DNA of 64,000 bases, from NCBI GenBank assembly GCA_000751555.1, contig CCEZ01000049.1, forward strand, positions 186,001 through 250,000, given 5' to 3'. Every line of letters begins with the position of its first letter. Positions within the stretch are counted from its first letter, which is position 1. The translations under genes and the position numbers were made by a program. The notes below the pieces were generated by a model. It was not told where the DNA came from. It was given only the letters and a program-made list of their open reading frames with translations, and did no database searches. Shown piece after piece: positions 56,297 through 64,000 of the stretch. This DNA is from Anaerosalibacter massiliensis. Lineage in GTDB: Bacteria; Bacillota; Clostridia; Tissierellales; Sporanaerobacteraceae.

Positions 56297-56871
56297 TCAC
56301 TGAACTACTTCTAATTCAGACCATTTTTGAACCCATTTCTTAACTTTACTATCATATATATCCTTCGTTATTTGCCTGTTATTAGCTACTACTTTCATTT
56401 TAAAAATATCCCTAAGTCCAAAAGGTGCATAAATCTCCCAACACTTTTCAGATATTTTCCTTACTCCTAATGAAATGGCTGTTGTTGGCCAAGTATCTAT
56501 TGCATCTTCAATAGACTTATATGGCTCAATATCATATCCCAATTTATCTTTATACCATAAATGAACTCTCCCTTCATTCTTTGCATCAAGCCAAAGAAAA
56601 TAATCTCTTAACTCTTGATTTAAATACTCAACAATTTTTTTCTCATGTTTTTCCTCAATATCTTGCGAATTATAAAAAACTATATCAATATCATCTATCC
56701 CATAGTCAACTAATCGATTAGTTGATATGTTCTACACAGTTTGTACAATAGCACCTGCACCAATATAACAATCTTCAATTTTAAATTCATATAAAGCTTC
56801 TGCGACTTTCCTTAAGTGGAAACTATTTTCAATTATATCTACCAGAATTCAGCTTCTTTCAATGAAGTCAT
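56297..56871 (-). pseudogene. NTP_transf_6-type nucleotidyltransferase, broken
   Basis: The ATG at 56871 follows GAAGGGG. Frames read MTSLKEAEFW, then LVDIIENSFHLRKVAEALYE and CYIGAGAIVQTV, then TAG (56732-56734), where family members have Trp (TVWN). The same frame continues ISTNRLVDYGIDDIDIVFYN (DID metal site) to WPTTAISLGVRKI and the end at 56297. One frameshift near the start and one nonsense codon inactivate an otherwise complete gene of the PF06042-type family. Confidence 0.75.
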
Positions 56872-57046
56872 TAAGATAAACCCCTTCTTTTTTTATTACT
56901 ATGTAGATTTATATTGGAATGCCCTAACATCTTTATATTTGTAACATCCCTGAACTAAAAAACTCTGATGAAACTTTTCACCGGGTAAAAAATATAATGT
57001 TCTAGTGCACCCTTATGCTTAAAACCACAATGACTACCTCAAATAT

Positions 57047-57816
57047 TTATAACTCTAGACTTGCCTCAACTGCAAACCAAAATAATGCTTTCTTAGTAAA
57101 TTTTCTATCTACCTCACTACGTGAATTCCACTCTTCACAACTAATATCGTCACCACTATAAATTATTTGACCAAAAGTAACATTTCTATATTTTGCAACT
57201 GCACAGAAAGCAGAACATTCCATCTCTACTGCCAAACTCCCTCTTCTTTTCTCAATTTCATCTTATTTTTGGTTTCTCTATAGAAAGAGTCAATACTCCA
57301 TGTTTTAACAGGAATATAACTACAATTATGTACTTTTAAAACTTTTTCAATTGCTTTTACAGCTTGGCTATTTACAGAAACTTCTCTACTTGGTTTAATA
57401 TAATGATACGAAGTTCCTCCATCTCTAACAGCTGAAATAGGTACAAGAATATGACCAGCTGCAATATTTTTATCTAACACCCCTCCACTACCGTAAGAAA
57501 TAAATTTTCTACCTCCTAATGCAATAATCTCTTCCATAAGTGCAACTCCTACTCCGGGATGAAATACACTAACTTTTTCACCTTTATACTCTAACTCATA
57601 TACTGGATGCTTACCCATCTGAGAGTAAAGATTTTTTATTTCCTTAAGCTTTCCTTCTTGAAAGCTTTCCTTCTTGAACTAATTTCTCAAGTACTTTGCT
57701 ATAGAAACATATTACAACTCGTTCAGATATATCTATTTTTTAATTAATTTTGAAGGCTCAATAATATTTTCTGATATCCCATCAAATTCTAATATGAGAA
57801 ATTCTTTGTTTATCAT
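57047..57816 (-). pseudogene. nucleoside phosphorylase, broken by a 16-bp tandem duplication and two frameshifts
   Basis: The ATG at 57816 follows AAAGGAGTGG. The start MINKEFLILEFDGISENIIE, middle VSVFHPGVGVALMEEIIALG and RKFISYGSGGVLDKNIAAGH (phosphate-binding), and C-terminal MAVEMECSAFCAVAKYRN are all typical of uridine/purine phosphorylases. A 16-base unit is repeated exactly at 57646-57661 and 57662-57677, adding a frameshift; further breaks lie near 57740 and 57235. About 250 codons of the original remain readable. Confidence 0.85.
57646..57677. repeat. exact 16-bp tandem duplication
   Basis: AAGCTTTCCTTCTTGA occurs twice head to tail inside the nucleoside phosphorylase relic. The extra copy shifts the reading frame by one. 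Confidence 0.95.
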
Positions 57817-57836
57817 AATTTCCACTCCTTTGTATA

Positions 57837-58400
57837 TTATTTAATCTCAATCTCTTTTAGATACTCAAGTTCCATACCATCAAATCTAAAATGTAAAACA
57901 TATGGCATTTTTTCAACGATGTTCCAAAAGTCAGCATGTCCAAAATCATGATTAAAATAATTTATAATGGTACTTAATGCAGTGCCATGAGTTACAATAG
58001 CTACACTTTTACCAAGATTACTCTTTACCACTTCAAAAAGTGCTGATATATTGCGTTCTTGTACTTCTCTCAATGACTCCCCTTGAGCAAGTTTGAAATC
58101 AAAATCTTCCCATTGGCCTTGTGAGAATGTCTTAAAATCTTCTACCCATTCCCCTACCTTACGTTCACGAAAATCATTATCAATTTTAATCTCAAGCCCT
58201 GTCCTTTCAGCAAAATCCTTTATGGTATCAACAGCTCTTTTAAACGGGCTTGAATAGATAGAAGTAATGTTCTTATCAATTAATGCGTCTGTGACTTTCT
58301 TAGTATCTACAATTCCCATTTCTGATAAAGGACGCATGAAATCATCCTTAATTGAAAGATCGGACTGAGCATGACGAACAAAATAGACATCAGTTTTCAT
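57837..58400 (-). CDS. histidine phosphatase family protein (phosphoglycerate mutase-like)
   Basis: The ATG at 58400 (MKTDVYFVRHAQSDLS) with GTAGGAGG upstream starts a 187-aa protein. The RHA core holds the catalytic His; SIYSSPFKRAVDTIKDFAER, a second Arg, Glu in KVGEW, and the second His in IVTHGTALSTIINYF complete the active site. It dephosphorylates an unknown small phosphate ester. A longer frame to 58502 contains a Nudix-like fragment and is unlikely to be part of the protein. A partial copy is found at 34.1 kb. Confidence 0.9.
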   Translation of the reverse strand: MKTDVYFVRHAQSDLSIKDDFMRPLSEMGIVDTKKVTDALIDKNITSIYSSPFKRAVDTIKDFAERTGLEIKIDNDFRERKVGEWVEDFKTFSQGQWEDFDFKLAQGESLREVQERNISALFEVVKSNLGKSVAIVTHGTALSTIINYFNHDFGHADFWNIVEKMPYVLHFRFDGMELEYLKEIEIK

Positions 58401-58409
58401 TTCCAAATC

Positions 58410-58502
58410 CCTCCTACTAAAGTAACCTATAACATTAAGAATATGCTTACCATTGCTATCAAAAACAGCAAGCACATTAAATCCTATATTCATTTTCAGC
58501 AT
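58410..58502 (-). pseudogene. possible Nudix N-terminal fragment upstream of the phosphatase
   Basis: The ~30 codons before the phosphatase start read MNIGFNVLAVFDSNGKHIL, which resembles the first strand of Nudix proteins (xxxVLAVFDxxGKxLL). It then joins the phosphatase leader without a Nudix box. It is probably the edge of a deleted gene. Confidence 0.3.
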
Positions 58503-58680
58503 CCTATTTATATAAATAATTATGATTACATGTAATAATGCTAAAATAAACTATTTCTATATTAAACTCAACAATTATGATTTCAAAACCCAATCTTTAT
58601 ATCACCACTGTACATAATAAATGTTAACGGCTGGCCTACAATATTTTTTAATAACATCTGCTATAGAAATAAGGTATAAA

Positions 58681-58739
58681 GAAAGGGCTTAATAAAATAA
58701 GTAACTGTTACTAAATTAATCATACTGTCAAGCCCTTTC
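58681..58739. terminator. hairpin, probable terminator
   Basis: GAAAGGGCTT (58681-58690) and AAGCCCTTTC (58730-58739) pair perfectly, and the loop contains a second perfect stem AGTAAC/GTTACT. T-rich sequence is present on both sides but no long T run. It lies between the toxin relic and the phosphatase gene. Confidence 0.55.
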
Positions 58740-58754
58740 TCCATAGATTATATT

Positions 58755-59042
58755 TTATTTAATTTCTAAATTAAAGTTCCTCCTTGAATAGACTAATGCT
58801 AATATCTCAGCATCTCCATTATGTATCTGATATACTATTATATAAGAATAGATAATTAATTATCTTATTCTTGGATTACTTAACTCTAGAACAGCTCTAC
58901 CTATATTAGGATATTCTTTTAGGTAGTCAGATTTATTTATTATTTCTTCTACAAACCGCCTATCATAAACCACCAAGTCTTTTGCAATATAATCATATAT
59001 TGCCTTTAAATCATCAGTAGAAGTTTTAGACCACTTTACCAT
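58755..59042 (-). pseudogene. RelE/ParE-type toxin with one in-frame stop
   Basis: The frame opens MVKWSKTSTDDLKAIYDYIA then AKDLVVYDRRFVEEIINK, a ParE/RelE toxin start, and runs to SNPRIR and TAA (58860-58862, codon 61). It then continues in the same frame LIIYSYIIVYQIHNGDAEIL and ALVYSRRNF to 58755. Relatives carry a Glu or Arg before LIIYSY, so a single substitution ended the gene. The truncated 60-aa product lacks the last strands that carry catalytic or gyrase-binding residues. Confidence 0.8.
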
Positions 59043-59097
59043 TTTTCTATTTCCCTTCGTAGCTCATCTGCAACCATATTTAATGAATAGGTATGTT
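59041..59097 (-). pseudogene. 3' end of the partner antitoxin gene
   Basis: Directly upstream of the toxin ATG, a frame reading YSLNMVADELRREIEKW ends in a TAA that overlaps the toxin start. The length and the overlap are typical for an antitoxin preceding a ParE-type toxin. The rest of the antitoxin is missing. Confidence 0.45.
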
Positions 59098-59140
59098 ATA
59101 CTAAAATGTTCTAGTGACCCCTTCTTATTATACAAAGAAT

Positions 59141-60016
59141 CTAACACTTCTTGGTAAAATAGTACAACTGATGTTTTTGCTTAAAACCTACTCTCTTATA
59201 TAAATCCAGTGCTTTTTTATTTTCTGAATTAACACATAGTATGATATTATTTATAGAATCAAAAGTAAATAGCCATTTTAATGCCATAGTCAATAATTTA
59301 CTTCCTATACTTTTACCTCTTTGTAATTCATCTACAGCAAAGAATTCTATACTTCCCTCTCCAAACTTTGGATTAACTTCAACATAGATATACCCTGTTA
59401 ATTTATTATTTTTTATGTCTATAAATACTTTTCTATGATTATTTAGCCTTTCTATTATCTGGCTTCCACTATAATATGTGTTAGGAAAAACTTTATCATG
59501 GAGCAACTGCATGTCCTCATAATAGACAGTAGAAAGTTCTATTATAGATGTATCCTGTAACTTATGAGCATAAGTTCGTTCAAAACTTAATATTATTTCT
59601 TCGCTCTCTTTGATAAAATGAAAGCTATCTGCTAACCTTAAACAATTTCTATTCTTCTTATTAATGAACATACTTATTAAGCCTATTCCCTTTGGTAATA
59701 TTTCTATCATCTTACTCCACATTTCAGCTACAATATCCCATTTATCTTCCTTTAAGAATGGTCCCCATATTTCAGCACTATTACTCTCAAAGTCTGTATC
59801 AAAGCCTAATACTCCAATAATTTTCTCATCTTCAATACCAATTATAAAGCTCTCATTGAAAGAAATATCTATTATGTCTTTCATTAATGAATTTGCTATT
59901 TCCTCGCTGTTAGTGCCACAGTAACCAATATGGTTTTCTTCTTTACTATTAATTTTTGCTATAAAACTAGAAATTTTCTTTATATCTTCTTTTTTAGCTA
60001 ATTTAAATTCTATCAA
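59141..60016 (-). CDS. GNAT-family acetyltransferase (double-domain)
   Basis: This 291-aa protein has two acetyltransferase-like halves. The N-terminal half (MIEFKLAKKEDIKKISSFIA, IIGIEDEKIIGVLGFD) lacks a clear acetyl-CoA loop. The C-terminal half has VDELQRGKSIGSKLLTMALK, the R/Q-x-x-G-x-G/A loop, and ENKKALDLYKRVGFKQKHQL. Substrate is unknown. The start is TTG at 60016 with AGGAGAG upstream. Confidence 0.82.
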   Translation of the reverse strand: MIEFKLAKKEDIKKISSFIAKINSKEENHIGYCGTNSEEIANSLMKDIIDISFNESFIIGIEDEKIIGVLGFDTDFESNSAEIWGPFLKEDKWDIVAEMWSKMIEILPKGIGLISMFINKKNRNCLRLADSFHFIKESEEIILSFERTYAHKLQDTSIIELSTVYYEDMQLLHDKVFPNTYYSGSQIIERLNNHRKVFIDIKNNKLTGYIYVEVNPKFGEGSIEFFAVDELQRGKSIGSKLLTMALKWLFTFDSINNIILCVNSENKKALDLYKRVGFKQKHQLYYFTKKC

Positions 60017-60800
60017 AATAAAGTCTCTCCTCTTTTATACCTTTAGTCTGGCATTGATTTATTTATTGAAACAATAATATATTTATATATTTTTGTTTCA
60101 AGACATGCTTGCCCTTCTTATACCTTTGATAAATTAATCTTTCTTTGAATTTTTTTATTTTCTAATATGAACTATTTATGTTTTCTAAAATATTTAATTC
60201 CCAAATTGATTAAAATGATCTTTCCATTTCTTTATTACTAAACTTTGAAATGACTTGATACATTTAATTTTTCTCCTTCAGCTTTTTCATACAATGCACA
60301 ATCAGCAGTATTATGTTTCTGTTTAAACAAAAAGAACTTACAAATACTTGTTAGTTTGTAAACATCCTTTAAAATATTAAAAACTTTTTATTTGTTTCCA
60401 CTGAGAATAAATAAATATTATGAAGTTTCCAGTCATATTTAGGGTCTAATGCTAAATCAAAATTCGGTTTTTCTTCATCTAACAATTCTTTTGCCTAAAA
60501 TCAATAAAACCAATGAATATCCCGCTGTGTTTACCTGTTTATCTAAATCCATAATTATCCTCTAAAATGTTTCTTATTTTAATATGCTTTTTCCCAGAAT
60601 TACACCTAACGTTCCTAAGGTTAGAGACATTAATCTTTATGATTCATTTTTCTAACATATGGCAAACTATGAATTATAATTAGAACGAATTTTGTGACTT
60701 ATTTAATTACAGAGTAAACTTCTTTATAAAACCTATATTTTTAACTGTACCATCATTAATAACCAGTCCAGATTTTTCTGGAATTCCTACTATAGTAATA
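60017..60800. other. gene-free region with decayed remnants
   Basis: About 780 bases lie between the two GNAT genes. Short minus-strand stretches such as LDLDKQVNTAGYSLVLLILG (about 60530) and EEKPNFDLALDPKYDWKLHN (about 60420) look like pieces of a former protein in two frames. They do not identify a family. No ribosome binding site with a long frame exists on either strand. Confidence 0.45.
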
Positions 60801-61247
60801 TTATTTAAACATTTGGATGCACCATATTTTATAATCATGTTTTTTATAAAATTTAATAATACTATCCATATCTTTTGTTGATGAATAAATTAAAGACCTC
60901 TCAATTCCATTTTCTTTAGCTAACTCTAATATTTTATCTAATAAAAGACTACCTAACCCTGTACCCCTATTATTTAATGAAACATAAATATCCTCTACTT
61001 CAATATAAAGTTGTCCACTATCTATAATAGCCATATCCTCTGCTTTATGAACTGTTCCATAGATAAATCCAATAATCTCATCCCTTAATTCAGCAACTAA
61101 AAAATATATACCAAGTTTTATTTCTAAATAATTCTTATCCGCAGGAATAAACCTATAAGTTATATCCTCTGTAGCCCATTATTGTTGTAAATACACAACA
61201 TCCTCTAAATCATCATATGTACATTTTCTAATAATGAATTTATCCAT
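60801..61247 (-). pseudogene. GNAT acetyltransferase with one in-frame UAA
   Basis: The ATG at 61247 follows AAGGGTATT. MDKFIIRKCTYDDLEDVVYL then QQ is followed by TAA (61179-61181, codon 23), after which the same frame continues WATEDITYRFIPADKNYLEI and the acetyl-CoA motif VSLNNRGTGLGSLLLDKILE to the end at 60801. Apart from this stop the 148-codon gene is intact. Confidence 0.85.
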
Positions 61248-61567
61248 AATACCCTTCACCACTTAGCTAACATTTTTTAACAATTGCTTTTAATAAAATT
61301 AATCTAAAAACTTCTATGCAATCACTCTTTTACTCTAAAATTATATATAATTATTATTTTTCCACATATGTCATCTAACATTCCTTATAGTAGATACTCC
61401 CATCTGTTGCTTATACTTCCTCTGGGTCAAGTTTCCTTATCTTGCTTAGGTATTATCCCATATCAGTGCACAAATTTATTATATCAAAATCTTCACACAA
61501 CAACCATCATTTTCCTGCATTATTTAGATCAAATACAAAATTCATTCTTACTATGTTTCTATGTCAA
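61248..61567. other. intergenic region
   Basis: About 320 bases without a gene lie before the terminator at 61568. A ~55-base part (about 61363-61418) resembles 54959-55012, listed under findings. Nothing else is recognisable. Confidence 0.4.
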
Positions 61568-61603
61568 TGAAAAAAGTCAAGAAACATTTCTTGACTTTTT
61601 TCA
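61568..61603. terminator. perfect hairpin terminator
   Basis: TGAAAAAAGTCAAGAAA (61568-61584) and TTTCTTGACTTTTTTCA (61587-61603) pair over 17 bases with a two-base loop. On the minus strand it ends the exporter operon; the T-rich arm suits either direction. Confidence 0.75.
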
Positions 61604-61691
61604 TTTCTTAATCTAGGACTCACTTCATCAATAGAATATCCAATAGTAGTTAATTTATAAGTTTTGGTTATCCTTAATTATTAAATTTCAG

Positions 61692-62441
61692 CTAAATACT
61701 GGTTTCGTTTTTAAGCCTCCACATTGCTAATGCATAGCTACCACAGCACATCAATACAAATAGTAATATTACAGGTAGTATCTCACTAAACACTATCTTC
61801 TCTCCAAATATCAAACTACGCAGAGCATTTATAACATGGGTAAATGGATTGAGTTTCACAGATACTGCCAGCCCTCCAGACAGATTTTCAGGAGGAAAAA
61901 GAGCTGAGCTCAAGAAAAAAATAGGTAATACAATCGCTGTCATAACTGTTTCATAGACCACTTCATTTGGTAAACAAAGACTAATAGTGTAGGCAAGCCC
62001 AGATAAGAAAAATGCTAACAAAAAAATTAATATTGCCATAAGTATAATACCCGAAATACCAGAGCTTATATGAACTGAAAAGAAAATACTTACTACATAT
62101 AGGATTGTAACCTCAAAGAATGATACTAATATAGATTCTAACATTTGTGCAAAAACAATAGAGCTGCGACTTACTGGAGAAATCAAAATACGATAAAAAC
62201 TCCCACTGGATTTCATAAGAAAATTCATGATTCCGCCACTATTGCAAGACGAAAATGTTACTAGAAACATAACACCTGGAAGTATAAAAGCAGTATAATT
62301 TGTAATGCCAGTATCTTTCATTGTTGATCCTGCAACTGCACTATATAAAACCAACCATAATAAAGGTTGCAATATGGTAATGATAATCGTGAACTTATTT
62401 TTAAATCTCCATTTTATATTTCTCCACAAAATATTCATCAT
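61692..62441 (-). CDS. ABC-2 type permease (DrrB-like)
   Basis: This 249-aa protein has six membrane segments and the ABC-2 pattern (LLWLVLYSAVAGS, NYTAFILPGVMFLVTF, ALFPPENLSGGLAVSVKLNP). It is the membrane half of a Drr-type drug or lipid exporter with the ATPase gene just upstream; the overlap is four bases. Substrate unknown. Confidence 0.88.
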   Translation of the reverse strand: MMNILWRNIKWRFKNKFTIIITILQPLLWLVLYSAVAGSTMKDTGITNYTAFILPGVMFLVTFSSCNSGGIMNFLMKSSGSFYRILISPVSRSSIVFAQMLESILVSFFEVTILYVVSIFFSVHISSGISGIILMAILIFLLAFFLSGLAYTISLCLPNEVVYETVMTAIVLPIFFLSSALFPPENLSGGLAVSVKLNPFTHVINALRSLIFGEKIVFSEILPVILLFVLMCCGSYALAMWRLKNETSI

Positions 62442-63397
62442 AACCCTCTCCCCCCTCTATTTTCTTCTGAACTAGTTAATGCCAAGAATACATCTTCCAA
62501 ACTAGGTTCTACGATTTCAATTGCGTCAAATGCCACATGATGTTCCAAAAGCCATTTGTTTACTATTGTGAAAGAATTCCTGCTGTCCTCTACACCCAAT
62601 ACAACAGAATTGCCCCGTACACCAGCAAATTTAGTGAACTCCATATTTTCAAGAATACCTTTGTATTTTTTTGCTTCCCTAGTATTAGGAAATACAATAC
62701 AAAGCATATTTTGTCTAATATAACCTCTTAAGCTTTCAAGTGTCCCTTGGGCCACTTCTTTTCCATTCTTCATGATACAGATGGTATCACTTAATCTATC
62801 AGCTTCTTCAAGATAATGGGTTGTAAGAAAAATAGTTGTTCCATATTCATCCCTAATTTTCAACAACATTTCCCACATAGCTTTTCGCGACATGACATCC
62901 ATTCCCACTGTAGGTTCATCCAAAAACAAAATCTTAGGTATTGATACCATGTTCATGGCAATATCTAATCTACGCTTTACTCCACCTGAATAGGATGCTG
63001 TAGGATATTTTAAATATCTTGAAAGCTCAAAGATATCAATTAGAGAATTAATTCTTATCTTTGCCACTTTAGGCTCTACCTTGTACAACCTACTTTGAAA
63101 CGTCATATTCTCCATAAGAGACAAATGTTCATCAATGGAAATATGCTGAGCAACACAGGCAATCTGTGTACGAACCCAAGCAGGTTCCTTACATATATCC
63201 TTACCTAGCATAGTTACATTACCAGATGTGGGTTTATAAAAAGTTGTGAGAATATTAATCAAAGAAGATTTTCCTGCACCATTAGGTCCTAGAAGAGAAA
63301 AAATTTCTCCCTTGTTTACTTCCAAATTTAAATTATCCAAGGCTCTAACGCCATTCTTATATTGTTTAACCAATTCATGAGTTTCAATTGCTAGCAT
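62438..63397 (-). CDS. ABC transporter ATPase (DrrA-like)
   Basis: This 319-aa ATPase has Walker A LLGPNGAGKSSLINIL, signature YSGGVKRRLDIA, Walker B ILFLDEPTVGMD and switch His FLTTHYLEEADRL. The ~90-residue C-terminal extension ending SLEDVFLALTSSE is characteristic of DrrA-type exporters. It is coupled to the permease and follows the GyrI-like gene by one base. Confidence 0.92.
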   Translation of the reverse strand: MLAIETHELVKQYKNGVRALDNLNLEVNKGEIFSLLGPNGAGKSSLINILTTFYKPTSGNVTMLGKDICKEPAWVRTQIACVAQHISIDEHLSLMENMTFQSRLYKVEPKVAKIRINSLIDIFELSRYLKYPTASYSGGVKRRLDIAMNMVSIPKILFLDEPTVGMDVMSRKAMWEMLLKIRDEYGTTIFLTTHYLEEADRLSDTICIMKNGKEVAQGTLESLRGYIRQNMLCIVFPNTREAKKYKGILENMEFTKFAGVRGNSVVLGVEDSRNSFTIVNKWLLEHHVAFDAIEIVEPSLEDVFLALTSSEENRGGRGL

Positions 63398-63398
63398 T

Positions 63399-63857
63399 CT
63401 ATTCCTCCTCTTTTATTGGAAACAAAATTTCTGTAATATACTTATTAGGATTGCCTTTTAAAAACATCCCTGGTCCTTTTATGAAGACTTCCCGAAATGG
63501 TGGTTGTAATATCAAATTATGTTCTTCTGCGTATTGCTCAATAGCTACATATGCACTCTGCATCGTTTCATAAGGACCTATATGTGTAGCACAAACTGCT
63601 TTGATACGCGGAATTTCTTTTACTTCAACACCACCTGCTGTCGGTATTTCAGCAGTAGGAACACACAGTTCCAATTCACCGATTTTAGTTTGAGGATCTA
63701 TAGCATAGTAGTTGAAAAAAGGTACACCATTTGCTTTTCCTCCAATGGACTTAAATACATTTGGAAATACTTTATTTGCCTCGGTGACAATACCTTTATA
63801 TCGCATAAATGCCACCCTTATAGGTTCAATTTCTCTAATTTCGATTTTATAATTCAC
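63399..63857 (-). CDS. GyrI-like effector-binding domain protein
   Basis: This 152-aa protein (GTG at 63857, AAGGAGG upstream) is a stand-alone GyrI-like/SOUL domain: [54 protein letters not shown] and EVFIKGP. Such domains bind amphipathic drugs. Between a regulator with the same domain type and a drug-type exporter, a role in sensing or sequestering the exported compound is plausible but inferred. Confidence 0.85.
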   Translation of the reverse strand: MNYKIEIREIEPIRVAFMRYKGIVTEANKVFPNVFKSIGGKANGVPFFNYYAIDPQTKIGELELCVPTAEIPTAGGVEVKEIPRIKAVCATHIGPYETMQSAYVAIEQYAEEHNLILQPPFREVFIKGPGMFLKGNPNKYITEILFPIKEEE

Positions 63858-63859
63858 TT

Positions 63860-64000
63860 CTATTCCTCCTTGTTTTCTTTTTTTATTGCAATCCAAACTT
63901 CTGAATGTCCAACTTTTAAGTTTGGATTGCTAATAGGATAAACTTCTACATCTGGTAACTCAGCATATTCATATCCAGAAAAAGGAAGCCATTCTGTAAG
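63860..64000 (-). CDS. 3' end of a GyrI-like/AraC-type regulator (partial)
   Basis: The frame is open from the right edge of the window to TAG at 63860-63862: [20 protein letters not shown] then [20 protein letters not shown]. This is the C-terminal end of the effector-binding domain found in AraC- or MerR-type drug-responsive activators. The DNA-binding domain lies outside the window. The stop overlaps the RBS of the next gene, so it belongs to the exporter operon. Confidence 0.75.
   Translation of the reverse strand, partial: LTEWLPFSGYEYAELPDVEVYPISNPNLKVGHSEVWIAIKKENKEE

Noticed and set aside
34945-56734. UGA used as Trp (altered genetic code) because several relics have stops at Trp positions
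   Set aside because: Intact genes in the same window use TGG for Trp and end with TGA (for example the ABC-2 ATPase and pduP neighbours), and TAG/TAA lesions also occur. Ordinary mutation explains the pattern.
54959-61418. Integron attC sites between the small same-strand genes
   Set aside because: ATCTAAC/GTTAGAT occurs, but I found no paired second core site at the proper distance, no integrase gene and no repeat between most genes.

Overview
The window reads as a stretch of chromosome from a low-GC, anaerobic Firmicute of the Clostridia (Clostridium/Tissierella-like). The evidence is AT-rich codon use, strong GGAGG ribosome binding sites, clostridial-type regulators and a B12-dependent microcompartment operon. 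The genus cannot be fixed from the sequence. No rRNA, intact tRNA or CRISPR array was seen.

1-16 kb: housekeeping and regulatory genes. These are mnmA, a DUF1657 protein, an XRE regulator with candidate operators, and an ABC-F ATPase behind a 46-codon leader ORF and an intrinsic terminator (a typical antibiotic-responsive attenuator). They are followed by a phospholipase C-like protein, an M1-type peptidase, the wreck of a Bce-type peptide-sensing module whose response regulator is intact, a UBA/DUF4342 protein with an OmpR/kinase pair, an AAA ATPase, a DIP1984 protein and an MFS transporter. The M1 peptidase and the AAA ATPase, which are unrelated, share a ~90-bp promoter/RBS/first-codons segment.

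16-34 kb: one minus-strand 1,2-propanediol (or glycerol) utilisation microcompartment locus. In transcription order it holds: alcohol dehydrogenase pduQ; a PocR-domain histidine kinase; an AraC-type response regulator; pduA, B, C, D, E, G, H, K, J, L; eutJ; a flavoprotein-like gene; pduN, O, P; an unnamed polytopic membrane protein; pduT; and a pduU/eutS-type shell gene that is out of frame at a TA-dinucleotide tract. Diol is dehydrated by PduCDE and reactivated by PduGH. The aldehyde is split between PduP/PduL (acyl-CoA, acyl phosphate) and PduQ (alcohol). PduO supplies adenosylcobalamin. PduA/B/J/K/N/T/(U) form the shell. PduS, PduV, PduW and a diffusion facilitator are not in the window.

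34-38 kb: a small accessory patch with a sugar-isomerase-like gene carrying one UGA, a likely plasmid replication/partition relic, a secreted protein and two small ORFs.

38-42 kb: an intact lantibiotic-immunity type ABC transporter with its own two-component system (CprABC-CprR-CprK arrangement), preceded by a perfect 11-bp tandem repeat that looks like the regulator site.

42-61 kb: a graveyard of short, mostly minus-strand accessory genes. Intact members include an ANT-type nucleotidyltransferase, an APH-type phosphotransferase, two Nudix proteins, a CYTH protein, an SDR, a methyltransferase, a subtilase lipoprotein and a GNAT. Between them lie about a dozen broken genes, many with a single nonsense codon or frameshift, plus an IS3-family relic and a ParE-type toxin relic.

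61-64 kb: a Drr-type ABC exporter, a GyrI-like protein and the 3' end of a GyrI-like/AraC-type regulator that runs off the window.
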